A stretch of 64,000 bases of DNA from Elizabethkingia occulta (GTDB taxonomy: Bacteria; Bacteroidota; Bacteroidia; Flavobacteriales; Weeksellaceae): positions 1-64,000 of the forward strand of contig NZ_MAHX01000013.1 in NCBI RefSeq assembly GCF_002023715.1. The letters run 5' to 3'. Numbering within the stretch: position 1 is the stretch's first letter; each line of letters starts with the position of its first letter. Below the pieces are notes generated by a model, which ran no database searches, had not been told where the DNA came from, and was given only the letters and a program-made list of their open reading frames with translations. This document shows positions 9,603 to 17,750 of the stretch, piece by piece. The translations under genes and the position numbers were made by a program.

Positions 9603-9635
9603 GCACCGATAACCCCCATTATCGGTGCTTTTTTT
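9603..9635 (+). terminator. Stem-loop with T tract between fecR and susC, oriented on the plus strand
   Basis: The arms GCACCGATAA and TTATCGGTGC pair perfectly around CCCCCA and are followed by seven T on the plus strand. The flanking genes both read on the minus strand, where the stem is preceded by A and not followed by T. It may stop antisense transcription, or act as a processing or stability element between the fecR and susC parts of the message. Confidence 0.6.
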
Positions 9636-10452
9636 ATTTTAATTGTATTACATTGTCATTGCTTTTTTCTGGTTTTAGATTAAACGGATAGCCTATCACA
9701 GATAATACCTCGTTCAGGTTTCCGGAGAATGATCCTCTTATCTGCTTGTTTTTGTACTGATCCGGATAATCAATTTTTACATGATATACTTCTTCCAACT
9801 GGTTGATAACTTTTTCAAATGCTTCATCCTGAAAAGAAAAACTCTTCTTTGCATTCACAGCGTAATAATGAAAGTCCTGATTTTTTGAGTTTTTACTCCA
9901 GGTTTCATTAGGAAGCAAATAGGTGATTTTTCCTTTGTAATCAATTTTTACCTTTCCTTCAAATAATTCTACTTTTTGCTCTTCACTGGTTTGATCAAGG
10001 AAAAATTTTGTGCCCAGAATCTGCACATGGAAATCGTGCGCATTAATATGGAAAGGCTTTGTCTTGTCTTTGGCAATATCGAATACAGCCTTTCCGGAGA
10101 ATGTTATATTTCGGTCAGTTTCTCCAAAATCAGCAGCCAATTCAATTTTACTATGAGGTTGTAACGTGATCATACTACCATCCGGTAAGGTTACTTTTTT
10201 GCTGTTATTGGTACTGAAGAATATGTTAGTTTCATGTTGAGCTGAAGGCGAGAATTTGAAAAAATAAAGACCAACTCCCAATATAACTACGGCAGCAGCA
10301 GCCCAGTATATTTTTCTAATATTTACAGATGGCTTTATTTTACGTTCAATACCCTTCAGGATGCGTTCATCACTCCGGGCATCTAATTGTTGTTTTTCAG
10401 TAGAAACTTCTTCCCAATTTCTTTTGAAATCTTCATCTTCAATTTTGTTCAT
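9634..10452 (-). CDS. FecR family anti-sigma factor
   Basis: This is a 272-residue single-pass inner-membrane protein. It has a cytoplasmic N-terminal part (about 1-45), one transmembrane helix near residues 47-65, a FecR domain (the VTLPDGSMITLQPHSKIEL region and FSGKAVFDIAKDKTKPF) and a C-terminal DUF4974-like segment (FEKVINQLEEVYHVKIDY). FecR proteins hold an ECF sigma factor and release it when the STN domain of a loaded TonB-dependent transporter signals across the periplasm. The gene sits between the sigma gene and the STN-bearing susC, as expected for this circuit. Its U-tract-like 3' end overlaps a stem-loop. Confidence 0.93.
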   Translation of the reverse strand: MNKIEDEDFKRNWEEVSTEKQQLDARSDERILKGIERKIKPSVNIRKIYWAAAAVVILGVGLYFFKFSPSAQHETNIFFSTNNSKKVTLPDGSMITLQPHSKIELAADFGETDRNITFSGKAVFDIAKDKTKPFHINAHDFHVQILGTKFFLDQTSEEQKVELFEGKVKIDYKGKITYLLPNETWSKNSKNQDFHYYAVNAKKSFSFQDEAFEKVINQLEEVYHVKIDYPDQYKNKQIRGSFSGNLNEVLSVIGYPFNLKPEKSNDNVIQLK

Positions 10453-10866
10453 ATCTAGTATTACGCAGGAAGTATAAAATCGTCAACCTCCGGAAAGTAT
10501 TTTTTTGAAAAAAAATGAAAAGACATATAAATGTGATAGTACTAATTGCTTAATAGATAAAGCCTTGGCAAGGCTAATGAGAATTGTAAAGCAATTTTTT
10601 TGTGGTTTATAAAAAGAACGTAAAAAATATCAGGATACTTTTCTAAGGTTTAACCACAAAAGGCTCAAAAGGGATGCTGAAATACCACCGCTTTTAGTAC
10701 ACAAAGATTTCACCTAAAGGTAAAATTGTTTCGACCATTTAGACATTAAGAAAATTAAGTTTTCAACGGTTTTTGCTAAACACTTGCGGCTTTACGTTCC
10801 CTTAAAAATAGGAGGATAAATAAAAAAGATCTTTGTGATTTTACAGTTTATATAATAAATCCGTTA
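10453..10866. other. 414-bp gap between sigma and fecR genes carrying a repeat fragment
   Basis: No gene is visible. The part at 10651-10796 belongs to a composite intergenic repeat family found at two other places in the window. A short palindrome (AGCCTTGGCAAGGCT) lies at 10561-10575. The gap is unusually long for a sigma/anti-sigma pair, so fecR may have its own promoter. Confidence 0.6.
10651..10796 (+). repeat. Composite intergenic repeat, copy 1 (diverged)
   Basis: The segment starts with AACCACAAAAGGCTCAAAAG, includes CACAAAGATTTCACCTAAAG and ends with TTGCTAAACACTTGCGGC. The first part matches the reverse complement of 43929-44007. The last part matches TTGCTAAGCGTTCGCGGC near 39416. 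It is non-coding and more diverged than the other copies. Confidence 0.6.
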
Positions 10867-11355
10867 TTAAAAGAAAGAGCTAAGATTGGTTCTGAGAAAT
10901 AAAAGAACTTTATTCACATGTTTAGCCACCGCATTTTTAGAGATACTGTTTTCCTTAGCAATTTGTGAATAACTTAGCCCGTCTATTTTATGCTTCAGGA
11001 AGAAATTTTTGCTTTTCTCAGGAATCAGGTATAGCAAATCCTCAATTTGTTTTATATGACTAACCGGAATATCTTCGTTGCTATCAGCTTTTAATGTATT
11101 TGTACATGTATCTTCTTCCAGAGCAGAAAAAGAAAGCTTGTTTTTTCTGTAGAAGTTGGCAATTTCCTGTTTTGCTGTTTTAAAAACTGCAGCACTTAGA
11201 TTGGTATCATTTAAAGAATGACGATGTTTCCACAGGTGGACGAAAATATCCTGAACTACATCTTCAATATCATCTCTCCCGTGAATATATTTTTTCACGA
11301 AAAAAAAGACCTGATGCTTGTATTCGGTGTATATTTTTCTAAATGCTGAATCCAC
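10867..11355 (-). CDS. ECF-type RNA polymerase sigma factor (FecI-like)
   Basis: This 162-residue sigma-70 family protein contains only region 2 (RDDIEDVVQDIFVHLWKHR, residues about 26-45) and region 4 (SYSQIAKENSISKNAVAKHV, near the C-terminus), the signature of ECF factors. It is the first gene of the sigma-fecR-susC-susD block on the minus strand. The expected role is to drive transcription of the downstream transporter operon once FecR is triggered. The region 4 helix differs from typical Bacteroidota ECF factors by being basic and short, but the family assignment is secure. Confidence 0.9.
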   Translation of the reverse strand: MDSAFRKIYTEYKHQVFFFVKKYIHGRDDIEDVVQDIFVHLWKHRHSLNDTNLSAAVFKTAKQEIANFYRKNKLSFSALEEDTCTNTLKADSNEDIPVSHIKQIEDLLYLIPEKSKNFFLKHKIDGLSYSQIAKENSISKNAVAKHVNKVLLFLRTNLSSFF

Positions 11356-11392
11356 CCTTAATTTCTTTTCACCTCTAAATAAACTATTCGGA

Positions 11393-11400
11393 CAAAAGTA
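11393..11400 (-). promoter_or_regulatory. Candidate -7 box for the ECF sigma gene
   Basis: Read on the minus strand this is TACTTTTG, matching TAnnTTTG, 37 bases upstream of the sigma start codon. No clear TTG partner lies at 17-23 bases. Confidence 0.35.
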
Positions 11401-11682
11401 TTGAAAACAAAATACCTTTGTTAAATATAGTGTATTAATTATTATTAATAATCCTGTATAGATTTTCTGAATAAATTCATTATCAGGTATTTACATGCAT
11501 GATGGTTTACTGTAAAAGCAAAGCGTATCAGAGCGAGAAGATGTACATACATACACAGGAATGTGGGTGTTTTGGATAACTTCTGAGCAGAGTGGAATTA
11601 ACTTTTGCGCATGTTTTTAGGAGTGTCTGTACAAAGGTTTTCTAAATTGAGCAGGACGAGCTTATAACAGTATGAAAATGTC

Positions 11683-11690
11683 TATTTTTG
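11683..11690 (+). promoter_or_regulatory. Candidate -7 box for the nitroreductase gene
   Basis: TATTTTTG matches TAnnTTTG and lies 57 bases before the ATG. A -33 TTG at the expected distance was not seen. Confidence 0.4.
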
Positions 11691-11747
11691 TGTAGCAAAA
11701 AGAGTAATCACTAAGTGTACGATGTTGCCTTAGAAATAAAATAAACG

Positions 11748-12260
11748 ATGAAGACAAACGCAGAAATCTTAGAAGAAATTATAAAATCCAGAAAAAGTGT
11801 TTTCCCAAAAGACTATACAACAGAAGCAATTCCACAGGATGTTCTGGGTAAAATACTGGAATCCGCTAATTATGCACCCAGTCACAAAAAAACGAATCCA
11901 TGGAGATTCAGAATTTTTCAGGGTGTGGAAAAAACAGAATTAGGGGAGACTTTGGCAGAGTTATACAAAGCAACTACTTCTCCGGAAACTTTCCTTGAAA
12001 AAAAATATCTGGATATCTCAGATAAAGTTAGCAAAGCCAATACAGTTTTAAGTATTGTTGCTGATTTTAGTGGTAAAGTTCCGGAATGGGAAGAAGTAGC
12101 AGCTACTGCTATGGCCGTTCAGAATATGTATCTTATGGCTACCGCCAATAATGTAGGTTGTTACTGGAGCTCTCCGGGTATGATCCATCATGTTGGAGAT
12201 TATCTTCAGCTAAAAGAAAATGAAAAATGCTTAGGTTTTTTCTATATGGGGATGAAATAG
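11748..12260 (+). CDS. Nitroreductase family protein (YdjA-like), short C-terminus
   Basis: This 170-residue flavoprotein resembles the YdjA branch of FMN-dependent nitroreductases. The N-terminus contains EIIKSRKSVFPKDY. ANYAPSHKKTNPWRFRIF is the cofactor-binding segment. VPEWEEVAATAMAVQNMYL and CYWSSPGM are further family motifs. The family uses NAD(P)H to reduce nitro or quinone compounds. The reading frame stops right after GFFYMG, whereas relatives such as E. coli YdjA (183 residues) carry some 15-20 further residues. It may be a naturally short form or slightly truncated. It is followed by its own strong terminator. Confidence 0.88.
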   Translation: MKTNAEILEEIIKSRKSVFPKDYTTEAIPQDVLGKILESANYAPSHKKTNPWRFRIFQGVEKTELGETLAELYKATTSPETFLEKKYLDISDKVSKANTVLSIVADFSGKVPEWEEVAATAMAVQNMYLMATANNVGCYWSSPGMIHHVGDYLQLKENEKCLGFFYMGMK

Positions 12261-12288
12261 TGATAAGAAACTATACAAGAAAATAGGA

Positions 12289-12314
12289 GGGAAAGAGTGA
12301 TCTTTCCCTTTTTT
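12289..12314 (+). terminator. Rho-independent terminator of the nitroreductase gene
   Basis: GGGAAAGA and TCTTTCCC form an 8-bp perfect stem with a GTGA loop, followed by six T. Confidence 0.85.
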
Positions 12315-12411
12315 AATTTTGTCATACCTATTAAAATATTTATAATTTCCATAAACTGAATTTTCAAGATATGAGAAAATCAAACCTTGTCATGTTTATT
12401 AGTAAAATTAA

Positions 12412-12756
12412 TTAAGGTTTAGTTCCGTATGGTCTAAATCCAAGGTCTTTTTCCCAAGTGTTTCCATATTTTTTGTTGAGGTATTTTATAAGGACTGTGT
12501 TATTCTCCTGTGCCTTCTTCGACATGTCAGGAGACACAAGACATCCCATATTGCGGACGCCAATTCCATATTTCTTTTGAAAATTTTGTCCGTCAATGCC
12601 TGCAAAACCAAACTGAATAAAAGCAGCAGTTTTGTTTTTATTCAGATCCTGATAATTGGATTCCGTCGCATATGGGGGTGTAGTATCTTTTTTCTGTCCG
12701 AAGATATTTCCGGAATATAAAAATACCAGACAGAGCAATATAAACATTCTTTGCAT
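12412..12756 (-). CDS. Secreted hypothetical protein, 114 residues
   Basis: The protein starts with a signal peptide (MQRMFILLCLVFLYSGNIFG, cleavage near GQK). The mature part of about 90 residues contains the segments FQKKYGIGVRNMGCLVSP, AQENNTVLIKYLNKKYG and WEKDLGFRPYG. I recognise this as a type of small exported protein found in Chryseobacterium-like genomes, but it has no known function. It stands alone between the nitroreductase terminator and the metal efflux operon. Confidence 0.75.
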   Translation of the reverse strand: MQRMFILLCLVFLYSGNIFGQKKDTTPPYATESNYQDLNKNKTAAFIQFGFAGIDGQNFQKKYGIGVRNMGCLVSPDMSKKAQENNTVLIKYLNKKYGNTWEKDLGFRPYGTKP

Positions 12757-12876
12757 GGTGTATCTTTTACATATATATGACGAACTGATATGGTAAAAGG
12801 TTGGAATTCATTCCTAAATTGGAGTTGGACTTATTCTAAATCACGATTTTGATTTTTTTCTTTCCAAAAATTGAAA

Positions 12877-12884
12877 TATTTTTG
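12877..12884 (+). promoter_or_regulatory. Candidate -7 box for the metal efflux operon
   Basis: TATTTTTG matches TAnnTTTG and is 20 bases before the first ATG. A TTG lies at 12849-12851, 25 bases upstream, slightly longer than the usual 17-23. Confidence 0.5.
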
Positions 12885-12903
12885 CACTATAACCTGAGAG
12901 GTG

Positions 12904-13293
12904 ATGAGAAAGTATTTTGCGATCATATTACTGATTTTCTATCTTTTTTCTTCCACAGAATTGAGTCAGGTTATAAAACTGCCTATTTTTATCGAGCATT
13001 TCAAAGAGCATTCCAAGGCAAATCCTAAGCTTACTTTATTGGGTTTTATCAAGCTTCACTACTTCAATGGTGATCCCGATGCTCCGGATTATGAGACCAA
13101 TATGAAGCTGCCTTTTAAAAAGCATGATTTTTATTTGGTAACCTCGGTTATTATTCAGGATATACCAAAGGCCTTTAATCTGGATATTAAAGCACCTAGT
13201 TTTGAAGAAGGCAAAACAAGAAACTTTTTTTATACTATAGGTGAAATCCCTTCACCGCTATTTTCTATTTTTCAGCCGCCTAAAGTAGCCTAA
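12904..13293 (+). CDS. Small exported protein leading the metal efflux operon
   Basis: I use the ATG at 12904 rather than the GTG just before it, which gives 129 residues. A hydrophobic start (MRKYFAIILLIFYLFSSTEL) is followed by QVIKLPIFIEHFKEHSK and a C-terminal half with no known domain. Proteins of this kind often precede czcA-like genes in Flavobacteriia, so a link to metal efflux is likely by association. It has few His or Cys residues, so it is not an obvious metal carrier. The gap to the RND gene is 67 bases and holds a small CATTCCC/GGGAATG hairpin. Confidence 0.75.
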   Translation: MRKYFAIILLIFYLFSSTELSQVIKLPIFIEHFKEHSKANPKLTLLGFIKLHYFNGDPDAPDYETNMKLPFKKHDFYLVTSVIIQDIPKAFNLDIKAPSFEEGKTRNFFYTIGEIPSPLFSIFQPPKVA

Positions 13294-13360
13294 TTTTTAA
13301 AGTACACAGCATTCCCACATACAAGGGAATGAATTTTCAACGTTTAAAAATTAGATTTTT

Positions 13361-16300
13361 ATGCTAAATAAAATCATTGAGTTTTCTATAAAAAACAAAC
13401 TCATTATTGGTCTTATGACCTTGGCATTAGTTATATATGGAGTTATAGAACTTCGTAAACTTCCTATAGATGCTGTGCCGGATATTACAGACAACCAGGT
13501 ACAGATTATTACAACATCTCCGTCACTGGGGGCACCGGATGTGGAAAGATTTATTACTTTCCCAATAGAACAGGTTTGCCGGAATATTGTAGGTGTAAAA
13601 CAAATTCGTAGTTTTTCCCGTTTCGGACTTTCCGTAATTACTATTGTTTTCAACGAAGAAACCAATGTATACCTTGCACGCCAGCAGGTTGCTGAGCGGC
13701 TTCAACAGGTTTCCCAAGATATACCAAAAGAAATTGGAGTACCTGCAATGGCTCCTATAACCACAGGTTTAGGAGAAATCTATCAGTATGTTGTACGTCC
13801 TAAAAAAGGATATGAGCACCGTTATTCGGCAATGGAACTTCGTACAATCCAGGACTGGATCGTAAGAAGACAACTCCTGGGAGTAGATGGTGTAGCAGAT
13901 GTTGCCAGCTTTGGTGGTGATCTGAAGCAATATGAAATTGCAATAAAGCCGGCACAGCTAAAGGCTGTAGGTGTTACCATGCAACAGCTTTTTACCGCGG
14001 TAGAGAACAATAACCAGAATGCAGGTGGAGCCTATATAGAGAAAGGCCCAAATGCTTTGTTTATAAGGACAGAAGGGTTGGCAAAGAATATTTCCGATAT
14101 AGAGAATATTGTCGTCAGAAATCTGCCCGATGGAACACCGATATTGGTAAAAAATATTGCTGAAGTAAAATTAGGTAAAGCCATAAAATATGGTGCTATG
14201 ACTTACAACGGCAAAGGAGAGGTAGCCGGAGCTGTTGTGATGATGATGAAAGGAGGAAATTCTAATCAGGTTATCGATAAGATAAAAACCAGAGTAGAAG
14301 AAATCCAGAAAACGCTTCCGGAAGGTGTGAAATTAGAAGCCTTTCTGGACAGAACTAAAATGGTGGATAATGCTATTGGGACAGTTTCTAAAAACCTGAT
14401 TGAAGGTGCACTGATTGTCGTTTTTGTACTGGTTTTGTTCTTAGGGAACTTCCGTGCAGGATTTATTGTTGCTTCTGTTATTCCGTTGGCAATGCTTTTT
14501 GCTATTATCATGATGAATATTTTCGGGGTCAGTGGAAACCTGATGAGTCTCGGAGCTCTCGACTTTGGACTTATTGTGGACGGAGCCGTTATTATTGTGG
14601 AGGCAGTATTGCACAGGTTACACTCCATTAAAGGAAAAGAAGGTGATAAGATTTCCGGTGAACAAATGAATAAAGAAGTGAAAACTTCCGCCGGAAAAAT
14701 GATGAACTCCGCGGTATTTGGACAGGTTATTATCCTTATCGTATATCTGCCAATATTATCGCTTCAGGGAATTGAAGGTAAAATGTTCAAGCCTATGGCG
14801 CAAACAGTAGCTTTTGCTTTGGTAGGTGCTTTTATTTTGTCACTTACCTATATTCCGATGATGAGCTCTGTATTTCTTTCTAAAAAAATACAGACAAAAC
14901 CTACATTCTCCGACAGAATGATAGATAAGCTTGTAGGTTTCTATGACAGAAGCCTTACCAAAGTTCTGAAATCCTCAAAAATAGTAATGGCAGTTGTATT
15001 GGTACTTTTTGCCCTGGCTGTATTTATATTATCGAGATTAGGCGGCGAGTTTATTCCGAGTCTTCCTGAAGGAGATTTTGCTGTGGAAACAAGAATACTT
15101 CCCGGAAGCAGCTTGAAAACTTCTACAGAGGCTGTGCTGAAAAGCCAGCAGATACTGATGAGCAAGTTTCCGGAGATTAAAAAGATTGTTGGGAAAACCG
15201 GAAGCAGTGAAATCCCAACGGATCCAATGCCGCTGGATGCCAGCGATATGATGGTAATTCTGAAAGACAGAAAAGAATGGACATCTGCAGACAACTATAG
15301 TGACCTGGCCGATAAAATGCAGAAAGAGCTGCAAAAAAATATGGTTGGTGTCACTTACTCTTTCCAGTATCCTGTTGCAATGAGGTTTAACGAGTTAATG
15401 ACCGGAGCGCGCCAGGATGTGGTCTGTAAGATATTCGGAGAAAATCTGGATACACTGAAAATCTATTCGGAAAAGCTTGCAGCAGTTGTGAATAAAGTGA
15501 ATGGAGCTCAGAATATTTATGTAGAGCCTGTTTCGGGACTTTCACAGATTGTAGTAAACTATAACAGAAGCGCCTTAGCCCAATATGGATTAAATGTTTC
15601 GGATGTGAACAATCTTGTGAATGCTGCTTTTGCCGGAAAAGTGACCGGAGCTGTATTCGAAGGAGAGAAGAAATTCGATATGGTAGTCCGTATGGATAGC
15701 GAAGAACGCAAAAAGCTCGAAGACGTACAAAACCTGCTGATTACGACTCCATCCGGAACAGATATTCCACTAAAGAGCGTGGCGGACGTGGATATTAAAG
15801 AAAGTGTAAACCAGATTCAGCGGGAAAACGCAGCACGACGGATTATTGTTGGTTTCAATGTACGTAACCGCGATATTCAGTCTACTGTAAATGATCTGCA
15901 AAGCAGGGTGAATAAAGAATTAAAACTTCCCGCAGGTTATTCGGTTACCTACGGCGGTAATTTCGAGAATCTTCAGGAAGCAAAAGCCAGATTGGGAATA
16001 GCAGTACCTGTATCACTATTATTAATCTTACTGATGCTGTATTTTGCTTTCCGTTCTGTAAAGTATGGACTGATTATTTTTACAGCAATTCCGCTTTCTG
16101 CAGTCGGTGGTGTATTTGCCTTATGGCTGCGTGGTATGGATTTCAGTATATCCGCAGGTATAGGCTTTATCGCTCTTTTTGGAGTAGCTGTACTCAATGG
16201 AATTGTACTGATTGCTGAATTCAACCGTCAGAAAGCCGAGCATGGAAATCTTAAGGATGTTGTCCTTACAGGAGGGAAAAACAGACTGCGTCCGGTACTG

Positions 16301-16516
16301 ATGACAGCAACTGTTGCTTCATTAGGTTTCCTGCCAATGGCACTAAGTAACGGTGAAGGAGCTGAGGTACAACGACCACTGGCTACAGTGGTAATCGGAG
16401 GGCTGATACTGGCAACATTCCTTACACTGTATGTATTGCCGATACTCTATATATTCTTCGAAAAAAGATCATTCAATAAAATAAAAACAGTTTCGGAAAC
16501 GGAACATAAGATATAA
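13361..16516 (+). CDS. CzcA/CusA-type heavy-metal efflux RND transporter
   Basis: This 1051-residue inner-membrane pump has the RND layout: a first helix after IEFSIKNKLIIGLMTLALVI, a large periplasmic loop, a helix bundle, a second loop and a second bundle. Near residue 400 it carries ALDFGLIVDGAVIIVEA, the heavy-metal-efflux motif of the CzcA branch, which points to Zn/Co/Cd or Ni/Co rather than Cu/Ag. The usual asparagine that ends this motif is replaced by alanine. The export path is completed by the TolC-like and membrane-fusion genes that follow with gaps of 5 and 2 bases. The metal cannot be fixed from sequence. Confidence 0.93.
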   Translation: MLNKIIEFSIKNKLIIGLMTLALVIYGVIELRKLPIDAVPDITDNQVQIITTSPSLGAPDVERFITFPIEQVCRNIVGVKQIRSFSRFGLSVITIVFNEETNVYLARQQVAERLQQVSQDIPKEIGVPAMAPITTGLGEIYQYVVRPKKGYEHRYSAMELRTIQDWIVRRQLLGVDGVADVASFGGDLKQYEIAIKPAQLKAVGVTMQQLFTAVENNNQNAGGAYIEKGPNALFIRTEGLAKNISDIENIVVRNLPDGTPILVKNIAEVKLGKAIKYGAMTYNGKGEVAGAVVMMMKGGNSNQVIDKIKTRVEEIQKTLPEGVKLEAFLDRTKMVDNAIGTVSKNLIEGALIVVFVLVLFLGNFRAGFIVASVIPLAMLFAIIMMNIFGVSGNLMSLGALDFGLIVDGAVIIVEAVLHRLHSIKGKEGDKISGEQMNKEVKTSAGKMMNSAVFGQVIILIVYLPILSLQGIEGKMFKPMAQTVAFALVGAFILSLTYIPMMSSVFLSKKIQTKPTFSDRMIDKLVGFYDRSLTKVLKSSKIVMAVVLVLFALAVFILSRLGGEFIPSLPEGDFAVETRILPGSSLKTSTEAVLKSQQILMSKFPEIKKIVGKTGSSEIPTDPMPLDASDMMVILKDRKEWTSADNYSDLADKMQKELQKNMVGVTYSFQYPVAMRFNELMTGARQDVVCKIFGENLDTLKIYSEKLAAVVNKVNGAQNIYVEPVSGLSQIVVNYNRSALAQYGLNVSDVNNLVNAAFAGKVTGAVFEGEKKFDMVVRMDSEERKKLEDVQNLLITTPSGTDIPLKSVADVDIKESVNQIQRENAARRIIVGFNVRNRDIQSTVNDLQSRVNKELKLPAGYSVTYGGNFENLQEAKARLGIAVPVSLLLILLMLYFAFRSVKYGLIIFTAIPLSAVGGVFALWLRGMDFSISAGIGFIALFGVAVLNGIVLIAEFNRQKAEHGNLKDVVLTGGKNRLRPVLMTATVASLGFLPMALSNGEGAEVQRPLATVVIGGLILATFLTLYVLPILYIFFEKRSFNKIKTVSETEHKI

Positions 16517-16521
16517 TTAAC

Positions 16522-17748
16522 ATGCAAAAGTTAAGCATTATTATAGCGCTCTTTCTTACTTTTCTGGGTGTTAAAGCACAACAGTCAGTTACCTTGGAAG
16601 AAGCCTATCAGAAAATACTGGATAACAATCTGAACCTGAAAGGAGGAGCATTGAAAATAGATGCCCAAAAGCTACTGAAACAATCTGCCTTTAATCTGGA
16701 TCCGCTGAATGTAAGCGCAGAGTTTGGTCAGTTTAATACAGATAAAACAGATCATAAGTTTTCGGTGTCGCAAAATTTTCGTTTTCCGGGATTTTATCAG
16801 AAACAGAAACAAGTTTTCACTGAAGAATGGAAGCAGAGCATGCTGAATCTTTCTCTTCAGAAATGGCAGTTGAGGCGGGAGCTTACTCTTATCTTTAACG
16901 AACTGAATTATCTGGATGCAAAATATGCACTGATCAAGAAAGCGGACAGTCTTTATGGTGTGTATTATGATAAAGCGACATTGAGGCTGAGAAAAGGAGA
17001 GAGTAACGTTTTGGAAAAATCTACCGCAGAGAATTATAAGTCTCAGTCTCATTTTCAGTTACTGACAATAGAGAAAGATAAAGCGGTAACATTGGAGAAA
17101 TTAAACTTTCTGATTAACGATGGTAATAGTTATACGAATGAAAAGCAGCATTTTTCTTTGCAGAATGTTTTGTTTTCCCAGCTGCAAAATCCGGAAGGAA
17201 ATCCTTATGTGGAAACCCTGAAACAGGAACAGGAAATACAAAAAGCCCGGACAATGGAAGCCAAAGCCAGATTGTCTCCAAGTATAAATCTGGGGTACAA
17301 TAATACATCCATGATCGGAAATCAGGAAAACGGTAGTTATAATGACGGTAGTAAAAGATTTCATTCAGCGGTAATAGGTGTAGGAATTCCGTTATTCAAT
17401 AAAGCACAAAAGCTGGCAATAGAAGCACAGCGTGTGAATGAGAAAATAGCCGAAAACAATTATCAGCTGGCTTTAAATAATCTGAATATGCAGTATAAAC
17501 AGTATACAATTCAGTATCAGAATGCCCTGAAAGAGACTGATTACTTTCAAAACGACGGTCTTAAAAATGCGGAGACTATTCTGAAAACGGCAAATCTGCA
17601 ATTCTATAATGGAGAGATTAATTATCTGGATTATGTGTTGTTGGTAAACCAGGCACTGGATATCCGGAACAGAAATATCGACAGTATAAAAAAACTTAAC
17701 GATGCCGTTACCGAAATGAACGCTCTTCAACAAACAAAAATTGACTAA
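16522..17748 (+). CDS. TolC family outer-membrane efflux protein
   Basis: This is a 408-residue protein with a signal peptide ending near GVKAQ, followed by two TolC-type helical repeats. The first contains LEEAYQKILDNNLNLKGGAL, and the second half begins near residue 235 with long helices and SPSINLGYN. It is shorter than E. coli TolC and matches CzcC-like outer-membrane factors in length. It forms the outer-membrane exit duct for the RND pump encoded just upstream, and the adaptor gene starts 2 bases downstream. Part of the tripartite metal efflux operon. Confidence 0.9.
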   Translation: MQKLSIIIALFLTFLGVKAQQSVTLEEAYQKILDNNLNLKGGALKIDAQKLLKQSAFNLDPLNVSAEFGQFNTDKTDHKFSVSQNFRFPGFYQKQKQVFTEEWKQSMLNLSLQKWQLRRELTLIFNELNYLDAKYALIKKADSLYGVYYDKATLRLRKGESNVLEKSTAENYKSQSHFQLLTIEKDKAVTLEKLNFLINDGNSYTNEKQHFSLQNVLFSQLQNPEGNPYVETLKQEQEIQKARTMEAKARLSPSINLGYNNTSMIGNQENGSYNDGSKRFHSAVIGVGIPLFNKAQKLAIEAQRVNEKIAENNYQLALNNLNMQYKQYTIQYQNALKETDYFQNDGLKNAETILKTANLQFYNGEINYLDYVLLVNQALDIRNRNIDSIKKLNDAVTEMNALQQTKID

Positions 17749-17750
17749 TC

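Larger units (their letters stand above)
11356..11747. other. Divergent intergenic region with promoter candidates
   Basis: This 392-bp gap separates the sigma gene (minus strand) and the nitroreductase gene (plus strand). It contains TACTTTTG on the minus strand (11393-11400) and TATTTTTG on the plus strand (11683-11690), both matching TAnnTTTG. Nothing coding was recognised. Confidence 0.5.

Noticed and set aside
13310-13331. CATTCCC/GGGAATG hairpin as a terminator inside the efflux operon
   Set aside because: The stem is only 7 bp and no T run follows. It may be a small regulatory fold but is too weak to call a terminator.
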